This document shows, one piece after another, positions 57,147 through 64,000 of a DNA stretch of 64,000 bases. The stretch spans positions 1,612,001 to 1,676,000 of the forward strand of contig NZ_CP077107.1 of the NCBI RefSeq assembly GCF_019263745.1. The letters run 5' to 3'. Below the pieces are notes generated by a model. The model searched no databases. It saw only the letters and a program-made list of their open reading frames with translations, and was not told the DNA's origin. Within the stretch, counting starts at the first letter, position 1; each line of letters opens with the position of its first letter. The DNA is from Methanospirillum hungatei. Lineage in GTDB: Archaea > Halobacteriota > Methanomicrobia > Methanomicrobiales > Methanospirillaceae. The translations under genes were made by a program, and so were the position numbers.

Positions 57147-57664
57147 TGCGAGTTCTCCCTGCCCGGCATCGCCAATTGTTTAAAGAACCATTTGGCACCC
57201 TTTTTCTCTCCTTTGAAGAAGTTCTGATACAACTTCCAGGGAAGCATGTTTTTAGTGTTGGTGATGTGGTAACTGCACATCTTCTGACAGCTGGAAGACC
57301 ACCGGATGTTGCAGTTGTTGACGGGCACACGATGCGACAACCGTATCCTGGTGTGAAAATACCAGAGTACCATCAAATCCTTGTAAAAAATCCTCCAGGC
57401 GGACTTACTGAAGAGTTAATTGAGGCATCTGCAATAGCAGCGGGGCAACCTGGAACCGTCATTCAGGTTGAGGGTGAAGAGGATCTCGCGGTAGTCCCCC
57501 TTGCAATGCACGCGCCATTAGGCACAATCATCTTGTATGGTCAACCAAGTGAGGGAGTTGTTATGCTGGCAATTACTCAGGATATGAAAAAACGTGCTGA
57601 GGAATTGTTTATGTGTTTTGAAGAGGTTAGTACATCCTCTGCGCGCGAGGTATTTAATATCTGA
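57146..57664 (+). CDS. GTP-dependent dephospho-CoA kinase (DUF359)
   Basis: A 172-residue protein of the archaeal DUF359 family, shown elsewhere to phosphorylate dephospho-CoA with GTP in the last step of coenzyme A synthesis. Visible family features are FGTLFLSFEEVL, VGDVVTAHLL, PDVAVVDGHTMR, and the metal-binding VEGEEDLAVVPLA segment near residue 110. The position between spt4 and rps24e is the usual archaeal context. Confidence 0.92.
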   Translation: MRVLPARHRQLFKEPFGTLFLSFEEVLIQLPGKHVFSVGDVVTAHLLTAGRPPDVAVVDGHTMRQPYPGVKIPEYHQILVKNPPGGLTEELIEASAIAAGQPGTVIQVEGEEDLAVVPLAMHAPLGTIILYGQPSEGVVMLAITQDMKKRAEELFMCFEEVSTSSAREVFNI

Positions 57665-57687
57665 CAGGTAACCTAATACGGATCTCT

Positions 57688-58026
57688 ATGGAGATTACGA
57701 TTACTTCAGATAAAGAGAATGTGTTGTTAAACCGAAGAGAAGTCGGATTTGACATCGTATTCAATGGAGCAACTCCATCACGTAAGATGGTTCATGCAAA
57801 ACTTGCAGCAATGCTCAACACGCCAAAAGACCAGCTCGTGATTGGATCTCTTCAGAACCGGTTTGGAATGACAGAAATCACCGGTGATGCCCGGATCTAT
57901 ACCTCTGCAGAAAATCTGAAAAAGATTGAACCAGAGTACATCCTGAAACGTGGAATGGTTGGAGAAGAGGAAAACAACGCAGATGCTCAGGATGCACCGT
58001 CCGGTGACGCTGCGGAGGCATCTTAA
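57688..58026 (+). CDS. rps24e: Small ribosomal subunit protein eS24
   Basis: A 112-residue ribosomal protein. The family pattern is EITITSDKENVLLNRREV, NGATPSRKMVHAKLAAML and KDQLVIGSLQNRFGM. The acidic C-terminal tail beyond residue 92 is a species-specific extension. It is followed 13 bases later by the S27Ae gene. Confidence 0.96.
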   Translation: MEITITSDKENVLLNRREVGFDIVFNGATPSRKMVHAKLAAMLNTPKDQLVIGSLQNRFGMTEITGDARIYTSAENLKKIEPEYILKRGMVGEEENNADAQDAPSGDAAEAS

Positions 58027-58039
58027 GGGGGCATGAAAT

Positions 58040-58225
58040 ATGGCAGCAAAAGGTAAAAAAACAGAAAAGGCTGCAGTCAAGCGGTCTGCCTATTTCAAAG
58101 TTGAAGGAAAGAATGCAGTTCCTCAGCGCAGGTACTGTCCCCGGTGTGGGCCGGGTGTTTTTATGGGTGAGCACAAAGACCGTGTCACCTGTGGAAAATG
58201 CGGCTACACTGAATTTAAGAAGTAA
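58040..58225 (+). CDS. rps27ae: Small ribosomal subunit protein eS31 (S27Ae)
   Basis: A 61-residue protein with a zinc ribbon, [10 protein letters not shown] and [11 protein letters not shown], and a lysine-rich N-terminus. In eukaryotes the same protein is fused to ubiquitin; here it stands alone. GGGGGCATGAA precedes its ATG. It ends five bases before the Kae1-Bud32 gene. Confidence 0.96.
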   Translation: MAAKGKKTEKAAVKRSAYFKVEGKNAVPQRRYCPRCGPGVFMGEHKDRVTCGKCGYTEFKK

Positions 58226-58230
58226 TCCTG

Positions 58231-59793
58231 ATGAAAACAGGACCGGTACTGGGAATCGAGGGAACTGCCTGGAATCTCAGTGCTGCTCTTTTTGATGAAG
58301 ACCTGATTAAACTGGTCTCAAATCCATATAAACCGATACAAGGTGGTATACATCCTCGTGAGGCCGCCCAACATCACGCAGCGGTAGTGACCAGTGTTAT
58401 TGAGGAGGTACTTGAGAATAATCCAAGACCTGTTGCAATTGCATTTTCACAAGGTCCTGGCCTTGGACCATGCTTGCGGATTGTCGGAACAGCTGCACGG
58501 GCTCTTGCACTATCACTGAACGTACCCCTCATTGGTGTCAATCATTGTGTGGCACATGTTGAAATTGGACGGTTTGCATCTGGATTTGATGATCCTATCG
58601 TTCTCTATGCCAGCGGAGCAAATACACAGGTACTGGGATACCTTCAAGGCAGGTACCGGATATTTGGTGAAACACTAGATATCGGAATAGGAAATGCAAT
58701 TGATAAATTTGCAAGAAGCAAAGGATTGCCTCATCCTGGTGGTCCGGAAGTCGAACGGATTGCACAGAATGGGACATACATTCCCCTGCCCTATACTGTG
58801 AAGGGAATGGACCTTGCTTTTTCCGGACTTGTTAGTGCTGCAAAAGACTCACCAGAATCCCTTGAAGACGTCTGTTACAGCTTTCAGGAAACAGCATTTG
58901 CGATGTGTACTGAAGTAACAGAACGCGCACTCTCTCAAACAGGTAAGGATGAACTTATACTGGTTGGTGGGGTGGGTATGAACAAACGTCTCCAGGAGAT
59001 GCTTCGGCTGATGTGTGGAGAACGAGGTGCTGCATTCTCAGTACCAATTTCTCAATATCTGGGTGATAATGGTGCCATGATTGCATACACCGGACGAGTC
59101 ATGATGGAGTCAGGTTGTACCATTCCTGTTGAACAATCGCGTATCAATCCGTCATTCCGAGCAGATCAGGTGAACGTTACCTGGCGAACCGAACCAGATA
59201 ACAAAAGCACTCATGCGGAAGAGAACACTGCGCGAGGTGCTGAGGCTATTGTCAGGTTTTCAGATGGCTCTGCAGCGAAGATCAGGACATCTAAACAGTA
59301 TCGTCATTCCGAACTTGACAGAAGACTGATCACTGAACGAACCCGTGCAGAGGCGAGGCTAATCGTTGAGGCAAGAAAGGCAGGAGTCAGAACACCAATC
59401 ATTCGTGACATTTCTCATGATACCATCATCATGGAACATATCACCGGCAGAAAACTCAGGGAAACACTTACTCCTTTATTGTTAGAAGAGGCCGGTCGGA
59501 TGGTTGGTAAACTTCATTCTGCACAGATTGTTCATGGAGATCTGACAACCTGTAATTTCCTGGTTAAGGACAGGAAAATATGGCTTATTGATTTCGGCCT
59601 TGCGACTACTTCGGCAGAGTTAGAACATCGGGGTGTTGACGTTCATGTCCTGTTTCAGGTACTCGAAAGCACCTCACCAGAATCTGACGTGCTGAAAGAG
59701 GCTTTTATCCGAGGGTATCGTGAGATAATGCCACAGGCGAATGATATCCTGGAGCGAGAACATGAGATTGAATTGCGGGGGAGGTATCTGTGA
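58231..59793 (+). CDS. Kae1-Bud32 fusion, KEOPS tRNA t6A synthesis complex
   Basis: The 520-residue protein fuses two KEOPS subunits. Residues 1-325 are Kae1 (TsaD-like), which transfers threonylcarbamoyl to A37 of ANN-decoding tRNAs; metal ligands His105 and His109 lie in NHCVAHVEIG. Residues 330-520 are the Bud32 small kinase/ATPase with RAEARLIVEARKAGV, HGDLTTCNFL near 435 and DFGLA near 454. Fused versions are known from several euryarchaea. Pcc1, Cgi121 and Sua5 are not in the window. The 3' end overlaps the next GTG start. Confidence 0.97.
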   Translation: MKTGPVLGIEGTAWNLSAALFDEDLIKLVSNPYKPIQGGIHPREAAQHHAAVVTSVIEEVLENNPRPVAIAFSQGPGLGPCLRIVGTAARALALSLNVPLIGVNHCVAHVEIGRFASGFDDPIVLYASGANTQVLGYLQGRYRIFGETLDIGIGNAIDKFARSKGLPHPGGPEVERIAQNGTYIPLPYTVKGMDLAFSGLVSAAKDSPESLEDVCYSFQETAFAMCTEVTERALSQTGKDELILVGGVGMNKRLQEMLRLMCGERGAAFSVPISQYLGDNGAMIAYTGRVMMESGCTIPVEQSRINPSFRADQVNVTWRTEPDNKSTHAEENTARGAEAIVRFSDGSAAKIRTSKQYRHSELDRRLITERTRAEARLIVEARKAGVRTPIIRDISHDTIIMEHITGRKLRETLTPLLLEEAGRMVGKLHSAQIVHGDLTTCNFLVKDRKIWLIDFGLATTSAELEHRGVDVHVLFQVLESTSPESDVLKEAFIRGYREIMPQANDILEREHEIELRGRYL

Positions 59794-60347
59794 GAATTAC
59801 ATTTGTTACAAGTAACGAACATAAAGCACGTGAAGCAGCAGGTATTCTTGCGGGCCTTGCAGAGATAGAACATGTGTCTATGGATATCCCCGAACTCCGC
59901 TATGATTCTATCGCAGAAATTGCAGCAGGAAAAGCAGCATATGCATTTTCTGTCCTGAAGCGGCCGGTTATTACCGATGATACCGGGCTTTTCATACCGG
60001 CACTCAACGGCTTTCCCGGAACATGCGCTGCATATGTCCAGAAGACTATCGGGAATGCCGGAATTCTTACCCTTATGGCAGGATTTGCAAACAGATCTGC
60101 AACATTTGAAACAGGAATCGCCTATTACGACGGTGTGCGTCAAAAGGTATGCACCGGAACAATTGATGGAAAAATAGTGGTTCCCCGGGGATGTAGTGGA
60201 TTTGGATATGATCCAGTCTTTGAAGTGGATGGAGTAACTTTGGCTGAGATGACTGAAGAAGAAAAAAACAGGATATCTCACCGAGCAATCGGACTCCATG
60301 CATTGCGGGACTGGCTGGCAGAAGAGTTGAGGAGAGACCAGGCATAA
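59790..60347 (+). CDS. XTP/dITP pyrophosphatase (RdgB/HAM1)
   Basis: A 185-residue house-cleaning enzyme that hydrolyses dITP, ITP and XTP to monophosphates. The start ITFVTSNEHKAREA, the acidic VITDDTGLFIPALNGFPG and GCSGFGYDPVFEVDG, and the SHRAIGLHAL end are all family hallmarks. It begins with GTG overlapping the Kae1-Bud32 stop as GTGA. It is followed by rpl40e. Confidence 0.95.
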   Translation: MRITFVTSNEHKAREAAGILAGLAEIEHVSMDIPELRYDSIAEIAAGKAAYAFSVLKRPVITDDTGLFIPALNGFPGTCAAYVQKTIGNAGILTLMAGFANRSATFETGIAYYDGVRQKVCTGTIDGKIVVPRGCSGFGYDPVFEVDGVTLAEMTEEEKNRISHRAIGLHALRDWLAEELRRDQA

Positions 60348-60370
60348 CCCTTATGTGAGGTTACATCCCT

Positions 60371-60378
60371 CTATATAA
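60371..60378 (+). promoter_or_regulatory. TATA box before rpl40e
   Basis: CTATATAA lies 25-32 bases before the ATG at 60403, so the ribosomal protein may have its own transcript besides read-through. Confidence 0.45.
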
Positions 60379-60402
60379 GACAGATATTTACGGAGATATG
60401 AT

Positions 60403-60549
60403 ATGGCACGTTTTCCTGAGGCAGAAGCAAGACTATTAAACGTAAAGATATGCATGCACTGCAACGCCCGTAACCCGGTCAGGGCAGTCAGCTGTAGAAA
60501 ATGCGGGTATGTAAACCTGCGTCCAAAGAACAAGGATCGGAAAGCCTGA
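60403..60549 (+). CDS. rpl40e: Large ribosomal subunit protein eL40
   Basis: A 48-residue ribosomal protein with the zinc motif [19 protein letters not shown] (C-x2-C ... C-x2-C) and a basic tail ending [11 protein letters not shown]. It is the archaeal stand-alone form of the protein that eukaryotes make fused to ubiquitin. GGAG precedes the ATG. It ends in a hairpin shared with the convergent gene. Confidence 0.95.
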   Translation: MARFPEAEARLLNVKICMHCNARNPVRAVSCRKCGYVNLRPKNKDRKA

Positions 60550-60560
60550 TTTTTCAGGCT
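60543..60560. terminator. Hairpin containing both stop codons of convergent genes
   Basis: AGCCTGA and TCAGGCT form a perfect seven-base stem with a TTTT loop. The left arm carries the rpl40e TGA and the right arm the complementary stop of the minus-strand gene. It is symmetric, so it could end transcripts from both sides. Confidence 0.6.
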
Positions 60561-61204
60561 GAATAAAACGTTACTTTTTTCCCTCTCGCGCTGTATTCAC
60601 CTTTAAAGGTCTCAATATTGCGCTTATATCCAATCCGGTCAGTGATGCCAATTTTTCGTAGTTCTTCTCTGACACGCATTACATCAGACTCATCTTCCCA
60701 GTCTGCTGTGTAAACATAGATGACTTTTCTGTCATCTCTGGCGTCAGGATCAGGTTTTGCTGTCGAAACTTTAGCAGAGAGGCCGAGTTTTCCTTCCCAG
60801 GTGAGATCGCGGATCTGCCGCCAAACATCGTCCACGACATCCATCGGAAGAAACACGAGCCATTTCCCTGCTTTTTCAATATCTGCAGCTTTGCCATCAA
60901 CATGCGGAGAATCCTGTTCTATCCATCTGGCTTGAAAAGTTTTGCTCGGAATGACTCCTTCACCTTCCCGGATCATTCTGAATATTTCATCAGGTGAATT
61001 GAATTGTTCTATCAGGATTTCTACGATTTCAGGGTACATCGAAGAAAAATCGGTAAAAATTTCAGAAAAAAGATCTTCAAAAGGTTCACCACTCTCAACA
61101 ATGCGGGACAGAGATTTTTTTCGCATATGCAGCTGGCTTCCGAAAAAGAGCTCAAAAATGGCATATGCGCTCTCCGCAAGTTCATCAGTTTCAGCTGCGT
61201 TCAT
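60554..61204 (-). CDS. BLES03/DUF1917-like protein
   Basis: A 216-residue protein. The C-terminal half (from about residue 110) has the pattern of the DUF1917/BLES03 family: GKWLVFLPMDVVDDVW, LGLSAKVSTAKP, IYVYTADWEDESDVMRV and IGYKRNIETFKGEYS. That family spans eukaryotes and some archaea; its biochemical role is unsettled. The N-terminal hundred residues are helical and acidic with no match I recognise. The match is by pattern memory. It converges with rpl40e, stop to stop. Confidence 0.6.
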   Translation of the reverse strand: MNAAETDELAESAYAIFELFFGSQLHMRKKSLSRIVESGEPFEDLFSEIFTDFSSMYPEIVEILIEQFNSPDEIFRMIREGEGVIPSKTFQARWIEQDSPHVDGKAADIEKAGKWLVFLPMDVVDDVWRQIRDLTWEGKLGLSAKVSTAKPDPDARDDRKVIYVYTADWEDESDVMRVREELRKIGITDRIGYKRNIETFKGEYSARGKKVTFYSA

Positions 61205-61245
61205 ACTCAGGAATAACGCCTGTTAGGAAAAAATAGATATTGGTT

Positions 61246-61749
61246 TTATCGAAACAAGGTACTGTTTGGATAGAGGTGCCGAAGACCGCGCCATGCTTCT
61301 TCTGCAACTGATTCATCTGCTTTTAGCTGTTCTTTTAGAGAATCCCTGACATCATTGTTGTGAGTGCCAAGACCACTGCTTTTTTCGAGCTCTTCATCTG
61401 TCTCGCTGCTTGTCACCAGGTAAAACAATAGTTTGGTAAGGTTCAATGCATCCGGATAGAACTCTGGACTTACTTTCATAGCACTTGCAGAATAATACAC
61501 AGACTGGACATCAATCCGTTCAGAACTGTTCAGAGATCTGTCAGTCAGGCCATCGATGACCGGATTTACAATCGTCATGAATTCATCATCATCAAAAGGT
61601 TCTGAAGTATTTGTTGTAAGAACAAGTGGCATTGTCGTTGGATCTGATGCCGCTGAACAAATGCCGGAGAATGTTGTCATCACGAGGACTAACAGCACGA
61701 TTGCCCATTGTTTCATTAACATGTTGTATCGCATGATTGTCTGTATCAT
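61246..61749 (-). CDS. Secreted or membrane-tethered protein of unknown function
   Basis: A roughly 167-residue protein with an N-terminal hydrophobic signal (KQWAIVLLVLVMTTFSGICSAA) shared among alternative starts at residues 1, 6, 10 and 12. Cleavage after CSA is likely; the mature 130 residues are acidic and helical, with N-x-S/T sites (NTS, NSS, NLT, NST). No domain recognised. It lies between the BLES03-like gene and the MFS gene on the same strand. Confidence 0.6.
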   Translation of the reverse strand: MIQTIMRYNMLMKQWAIVLLVLVMTTFSGICSAASDPTTMPLVLTTNTSEPFDDDEFMTIVNPVIDGLTDRSLNSSERIDVQSVYYSASAMKVSPEFYPDALNLTKLLFYLVTSSETDEELEKSSGLGTHNNDVRDSLKEQLKADESVAEEAWRGLRHLYPNSTLFR

Positions 61750-61774
61750 CAGCAGAAAAAGGATCTTGTCCTCA

Positions 61775-62971
61775 TTATTCGAACCGGTGGTTATGATGCA
61801 TTGAAAAGCGTGTTTTTGATAAATAAACAGGCGTTGAGATGAGGACTATCACTGCCGAAAGATAAAAAACTGCAGTAATTCCTGCGTTATCCATAATCAT
61901 TCCACATAGAAGAGGAGATATAATCATTCCAATACTCATAACCATGTTTACTGTCCCCATTGCAGCCCCCTGCCCAACATCACGTCCAGTAATCGTGACA
62001 AGGGCATACATCGCTGGAACAGATATTCCTCCTCCAATACCCATAATCAGGGCAAAGAGCATATAATTCCATAATCCTTCAAAACCAGGAACCAGGGCCA
62101 GGGCAAGTGCAACAATAATACATCCAACAGTAATGAGAACATATTTATCAAACCGATCTGCTAACCGTCCACATACCCTCTGGAGCAATGCGGTAGAGAG
62201 AACAGATACAGAAATTACCATCCCGGTCTCTCCCACGGATAAATTGCCAATATGAGCTGCAATAACCGGTAAAAATACCATAAACGTTCCATTAGCAAAC
62301 GCGTTCATTAACTGGTATAAGAGAGGTATTCTCAGACCCGGATGAGTAACCAGGTTCATAATAGGTGTCTGCTCTTTTCGTGTACCCCGATAATCAGGTA
62401 AGAAAACCAGACATGTTATGAGCGCTACACCAGTAAGACCGGCCATACAAATAAAAGCCATATCCATTCCAGCAAGATCGGTAACGATCCCCCCCAGAAA
62501 CGGACCAAATCCCATTCCAAGGAATAATGAACTGGTGAATGTCCCTAAATACCTCCCTTCCATTCCAGCCGGGGCGATATCTCCGATATATGCCATCGCT
62601 ACCGGAAAAACCATCGCTGATGCAACCCCTTGGAGAAATCTGATTCCGGAGAGTTCAAGCACAGAATTTGCAGGAACATACAGGAGAGAAAATAATGCAT
62701 AAATAAATAGTCCAATGATGATTATCTGCCGCCTCCCCTGGGTATCTGAGAACCTTCCAAAAAAAGGCATCGCAATTGCTCTTGATACAGCAAATGAAGA
62801 AAAAATCATGCCTATTCCAAAACCAGATGCACCAAGTGTTTCAGCAAACCGGGGAAGCAATGGAATAACAATACCGATTCCAAGCATTGTTGTGAAAACT
62901 GCAACATATAATGAAGTAAATAATAGCCGGTGATCCCTTCTTTCTGTCAGAACAGGATCTGAAATATGCAT
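61775..62971 (-). CDS. Major facilitator superfamily transporter
   Basis: A 398-residue protein with twelve predicted membrane segments. The MFS signature between segments 2 and 3 is visible as GRFSDTQGRRQ near residue 70, with a related GRLADRFDKY in the second half. The pattern resembles drug:proton antiporters of the TetA/DHA1 group. Substrate unknown. TAATATACG just upstream on the minus strand suggests a nearly leaderless transcript. The 3' end lies 25 bases before the secreted-protein start. Confidence 0.9.
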   Translation of the reverse strand: MHISDPVLTERRDHRLLFTSLYVAVFTTMLGIGIVIPLLPRFAETLGASGFGIGMIFSSFAVSRAIAMPFFGRFSDTQGRRQIIIIGLFIYALFSLLYVPANSVLELSGIRFLQGVASAMVFPVAMAYIGDIAPAGMEGRYLGTFTSSLFLGMGFGPFLGGIVTDLAGMDMAFICMAGLTGVALITCLVFLPDYRGTRKEQTPIMNLVTHPGLRIPLLYQLMNAFANGTFMVFLPVIAAHIGNLSVGETGMVISVSVLSTALLQRVCGRLADRFDKYVLITVGCIIVALALALVPGFEGLWNYMLFALIMGIGGGISVPAMYALVTITGRDVGQGAAMGTVNMVMSIGMIISPLLCGMIMDNAGITAVFYLSAVIVLISTPVYLSKTRFSMHHNHRFE

Positions 62972-63079
62972 ATACGTATATTATCCTTAATTCCATATCA
63001 GATTCGCTTGAATTATCCTCATCATGTGACCATCCTTATTATCTCATGAGACTGATATCCAGATGGAGTATCGTGTGAT

Positions 63080-63775
63080 ATGGCTGGAACAGATGTGAGT
63101 CAGGGGCAAGGTTTTCGTTTTCTAGGAGTCCTCGTGGATCTTGACAACACACTCTACGATTTTGGGACTGCTAAAGAAGAAGCCTGCAGACAGGTTGTCA
63201 ATGCTGTTGGAACTGGGACTGTTGATGATCTGATTCGTGCATTTTTGTTCTCTCCATATGGTGTGGAAAGTCCAAAAGCTATTCAGACCTTTCTTACCGA
63301 GAAAGGAATTACCGATCCAGATGTGTTCATCCTCGCAGTAAATGTATATACCAAAGCAAAAATTGAGTCGATCAAGGCATACCCAGGAGTATATGAAACG
63401 CTCCTGAAAATACATACCGCTGGCCTAAAAATTGGAGCAGTCACGAATGCCAGCTTAGAGCATGCTTCTGAACGATTACTCCATATACAGGCATCTGATT
63501 TTTTAAACTGCCTTGTAACTCCCGATAGCACCGGTTTAAAAAAACCTGATCCTGCAATGTTCCTCCATGCTGCATCAATTCTGAAAATTCAGCCACATCA
63601 GCTCTGTGCAGTTGGAGATAATCTGGTAAATGACATTAAGCCGGCAAAACAGGCAGGAATGTGCACCATACATGCAGAATATGGAAACAGGCTCCCACCA
63701 GAGTTCTCTGAAGGTATCTGTGCTGATTTTTCAATATCATCATTTTCAGACATCCTTCCAATTCTGGGATTATAA
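63080..63775 (+). CDS. HAD-superfamily hydrolase
   Basis: A 231-residue HAD protein. Motif I is LVDLDNTLYDF near residue 20, motif II VTNASLEHA near 118, the lysine is in GLKKPDPAMF near 152, and motif IV is GDNLVNDIKPAK. An alpha-helical C1 cap lies between motifs I and II. This is the pyrimidine-nucleotidase/haloacid dehalogenase-like layout; phosphatase activity is likely and the substrate unknown. It stands alone, divergent from the MFS gene and convergent with a PAS-domain gene. Confidence 0.87.
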   Translation: MAGTDVSQGQGFRFLGVLVDLDNTLYDFGTAKEEACRQVVNAVGTGTVDDLIRAFLFSPYGVESPKAIQTFLTEKGITDPDVFILAVNVYTKAKIESIKAYPGVYETLLKIHTAGLKIGAVTNASLEHASERLLHIQASDFLNCLVTPDSTGLKKPDPAMFLHAASILKIQPHQLCAVGDNLVNDIKPAKQAGMCTIHAEYGNRLPPEFSEGICADFSISSFSDILPILGL

Positions 63776-63777
63776 AA

Positions 63778-64000
63778 TCAGGTTATACTTTTACCCACAA
63801 CAGATTCAACAGCCCGTTTCCAGTTTGTCATATCCTTAATGGTCTGAATATATCCTATTACTTTTCCGGATGTATCTATGATAGGAGATGCTTTTGCCCA
63901 GACATACGTCCCTTTTCCATTGTGAAATGCAGGAACAAATGCTTCGGTATAAAAACTATTGCCAACACGAGAAACCTGAGGAAATACCTGAATCAACTCT
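63778..64000 (-). CDS. PAS-domain protein, C-terminal end
   Basis: This frame is open through the right window edge, so only the last 73 residues are seen. The segment GKGTYVWAKASPIIDTSGKVIGYIQTIKDMT is the second half of a PAS sensor fold, close to the protein's end. Methanogens have many PAS-only and PAS-kinase proteins; the remaining architecture lies outside. The stop falls two bases from the HAD gene's stop. Confidence 0.75.
   Translation of the reverse strand, partial: ELIQVFPQVSRVGNSFYTEAFVPAFHNGKGTYVWAKASPIIDTSGKVIGYIQTIKDMTNWKRAVESVVGKSIT

Overview
The window is a stretch of a methanogenic archaeal chromosome. Archaeal markers are TFE, aIF2 gamma, Rpo7, Spt4, aRF1, EF-2, aTrm56, a Kae1-Bud32 fusion, AglB and intronless tRNAs without encoded CCA. 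Methanogen markers are SepRS (O-phosphoseryl-tRNA synthetase) and a DUF2098-type protein. Moderate GC, abundant PKD/PEGA surface proteins and the gene content fit Methanomicrobiales, most probably Methanospirillum or a close relative. That placement is inference from protein flavour, not a database match.

Layout. 1-6841: two adjacent clostripain-type secreted peptidases (the first cut by the window edge), a ROK sugar kinase, a monovalent cation:proton antiporter, a small unknown and a SIMPL-domain protein. 6892-10334: a tight plus-strand run (winged-helix protein, aTrm56, ATP-grasp, TFE, HD hydrolase) facing an ACT-domain regulator. 10497-12579: tRNA-Leu and an NCS2 permease with an odd start and a degenerate ATPase-like tail. 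12728-17364: a four-gene drug-resistance-like cassette (PadR regulator with a perfect palindromic operator, short UvrA-like ATPase, ABC ATPase, ABC-2 permease). 17567-24080: methyltransferase, a possible TnpB relic, tRNA-Phe, DHH phosphoesterase, MetRS, HEAT-repeat protein and a secreted protein. 24081-27340: rps12-rps7-fusA operon on the minus strand. 27498-30557: queD-queE-queC, NUDIX hydrolase, lipoprotein hydrolase. 30634-36083: a translation-coupled decoding operon, aRF1-argS-taw1-sepS. 36277-39954: a giant PKD/PEGA surface protein. 40031-40510: tRNA-Val and tRNA-Gly. 40602-54307: HAD phosphatase, SufB/D-like protein, Pcm, an unknown, then glmM-glmU-like-glmU-like-glmS, two glycosyltransferases and aglB. 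54342-60549: an information-processing super-operon (DUF2098, aIF2 gamma, PIN, Rpo7, Spt4, dephospho-CoA kinase, S24e, S27Ae, Kae1-Bud32, XTP pyrophosphatase, L40e). 60554-64000: a BLES03-like protein, a secreted unknown, an MFS transporter, a HAD hydrolase and the end of a PAS-domain protein.

How the genes work together. The glmM-to-aglB block supplies UDP-GlcNAc, builds glycan and transfers it to surface proteins, of which the PKD/PEGA protein is a plausible acceptor. The queD/E/C genes make preQ0 for archaeosine, and aTrm56, Taw1, Kae1-Bud32, SepRS, ArgRS and MetRS make tRNA biology the dominant theme. The PadR/UvrA-like/ABC cassette is the best candidate for an accessory system.

Limits. 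Assignments rest on reading motifs by eye. No similarity search was possible, so family names for weak cases are marked as such. Starts were moved to internal ATG/GTG codons where ribosome binding sites, overlaps or family length supported it.
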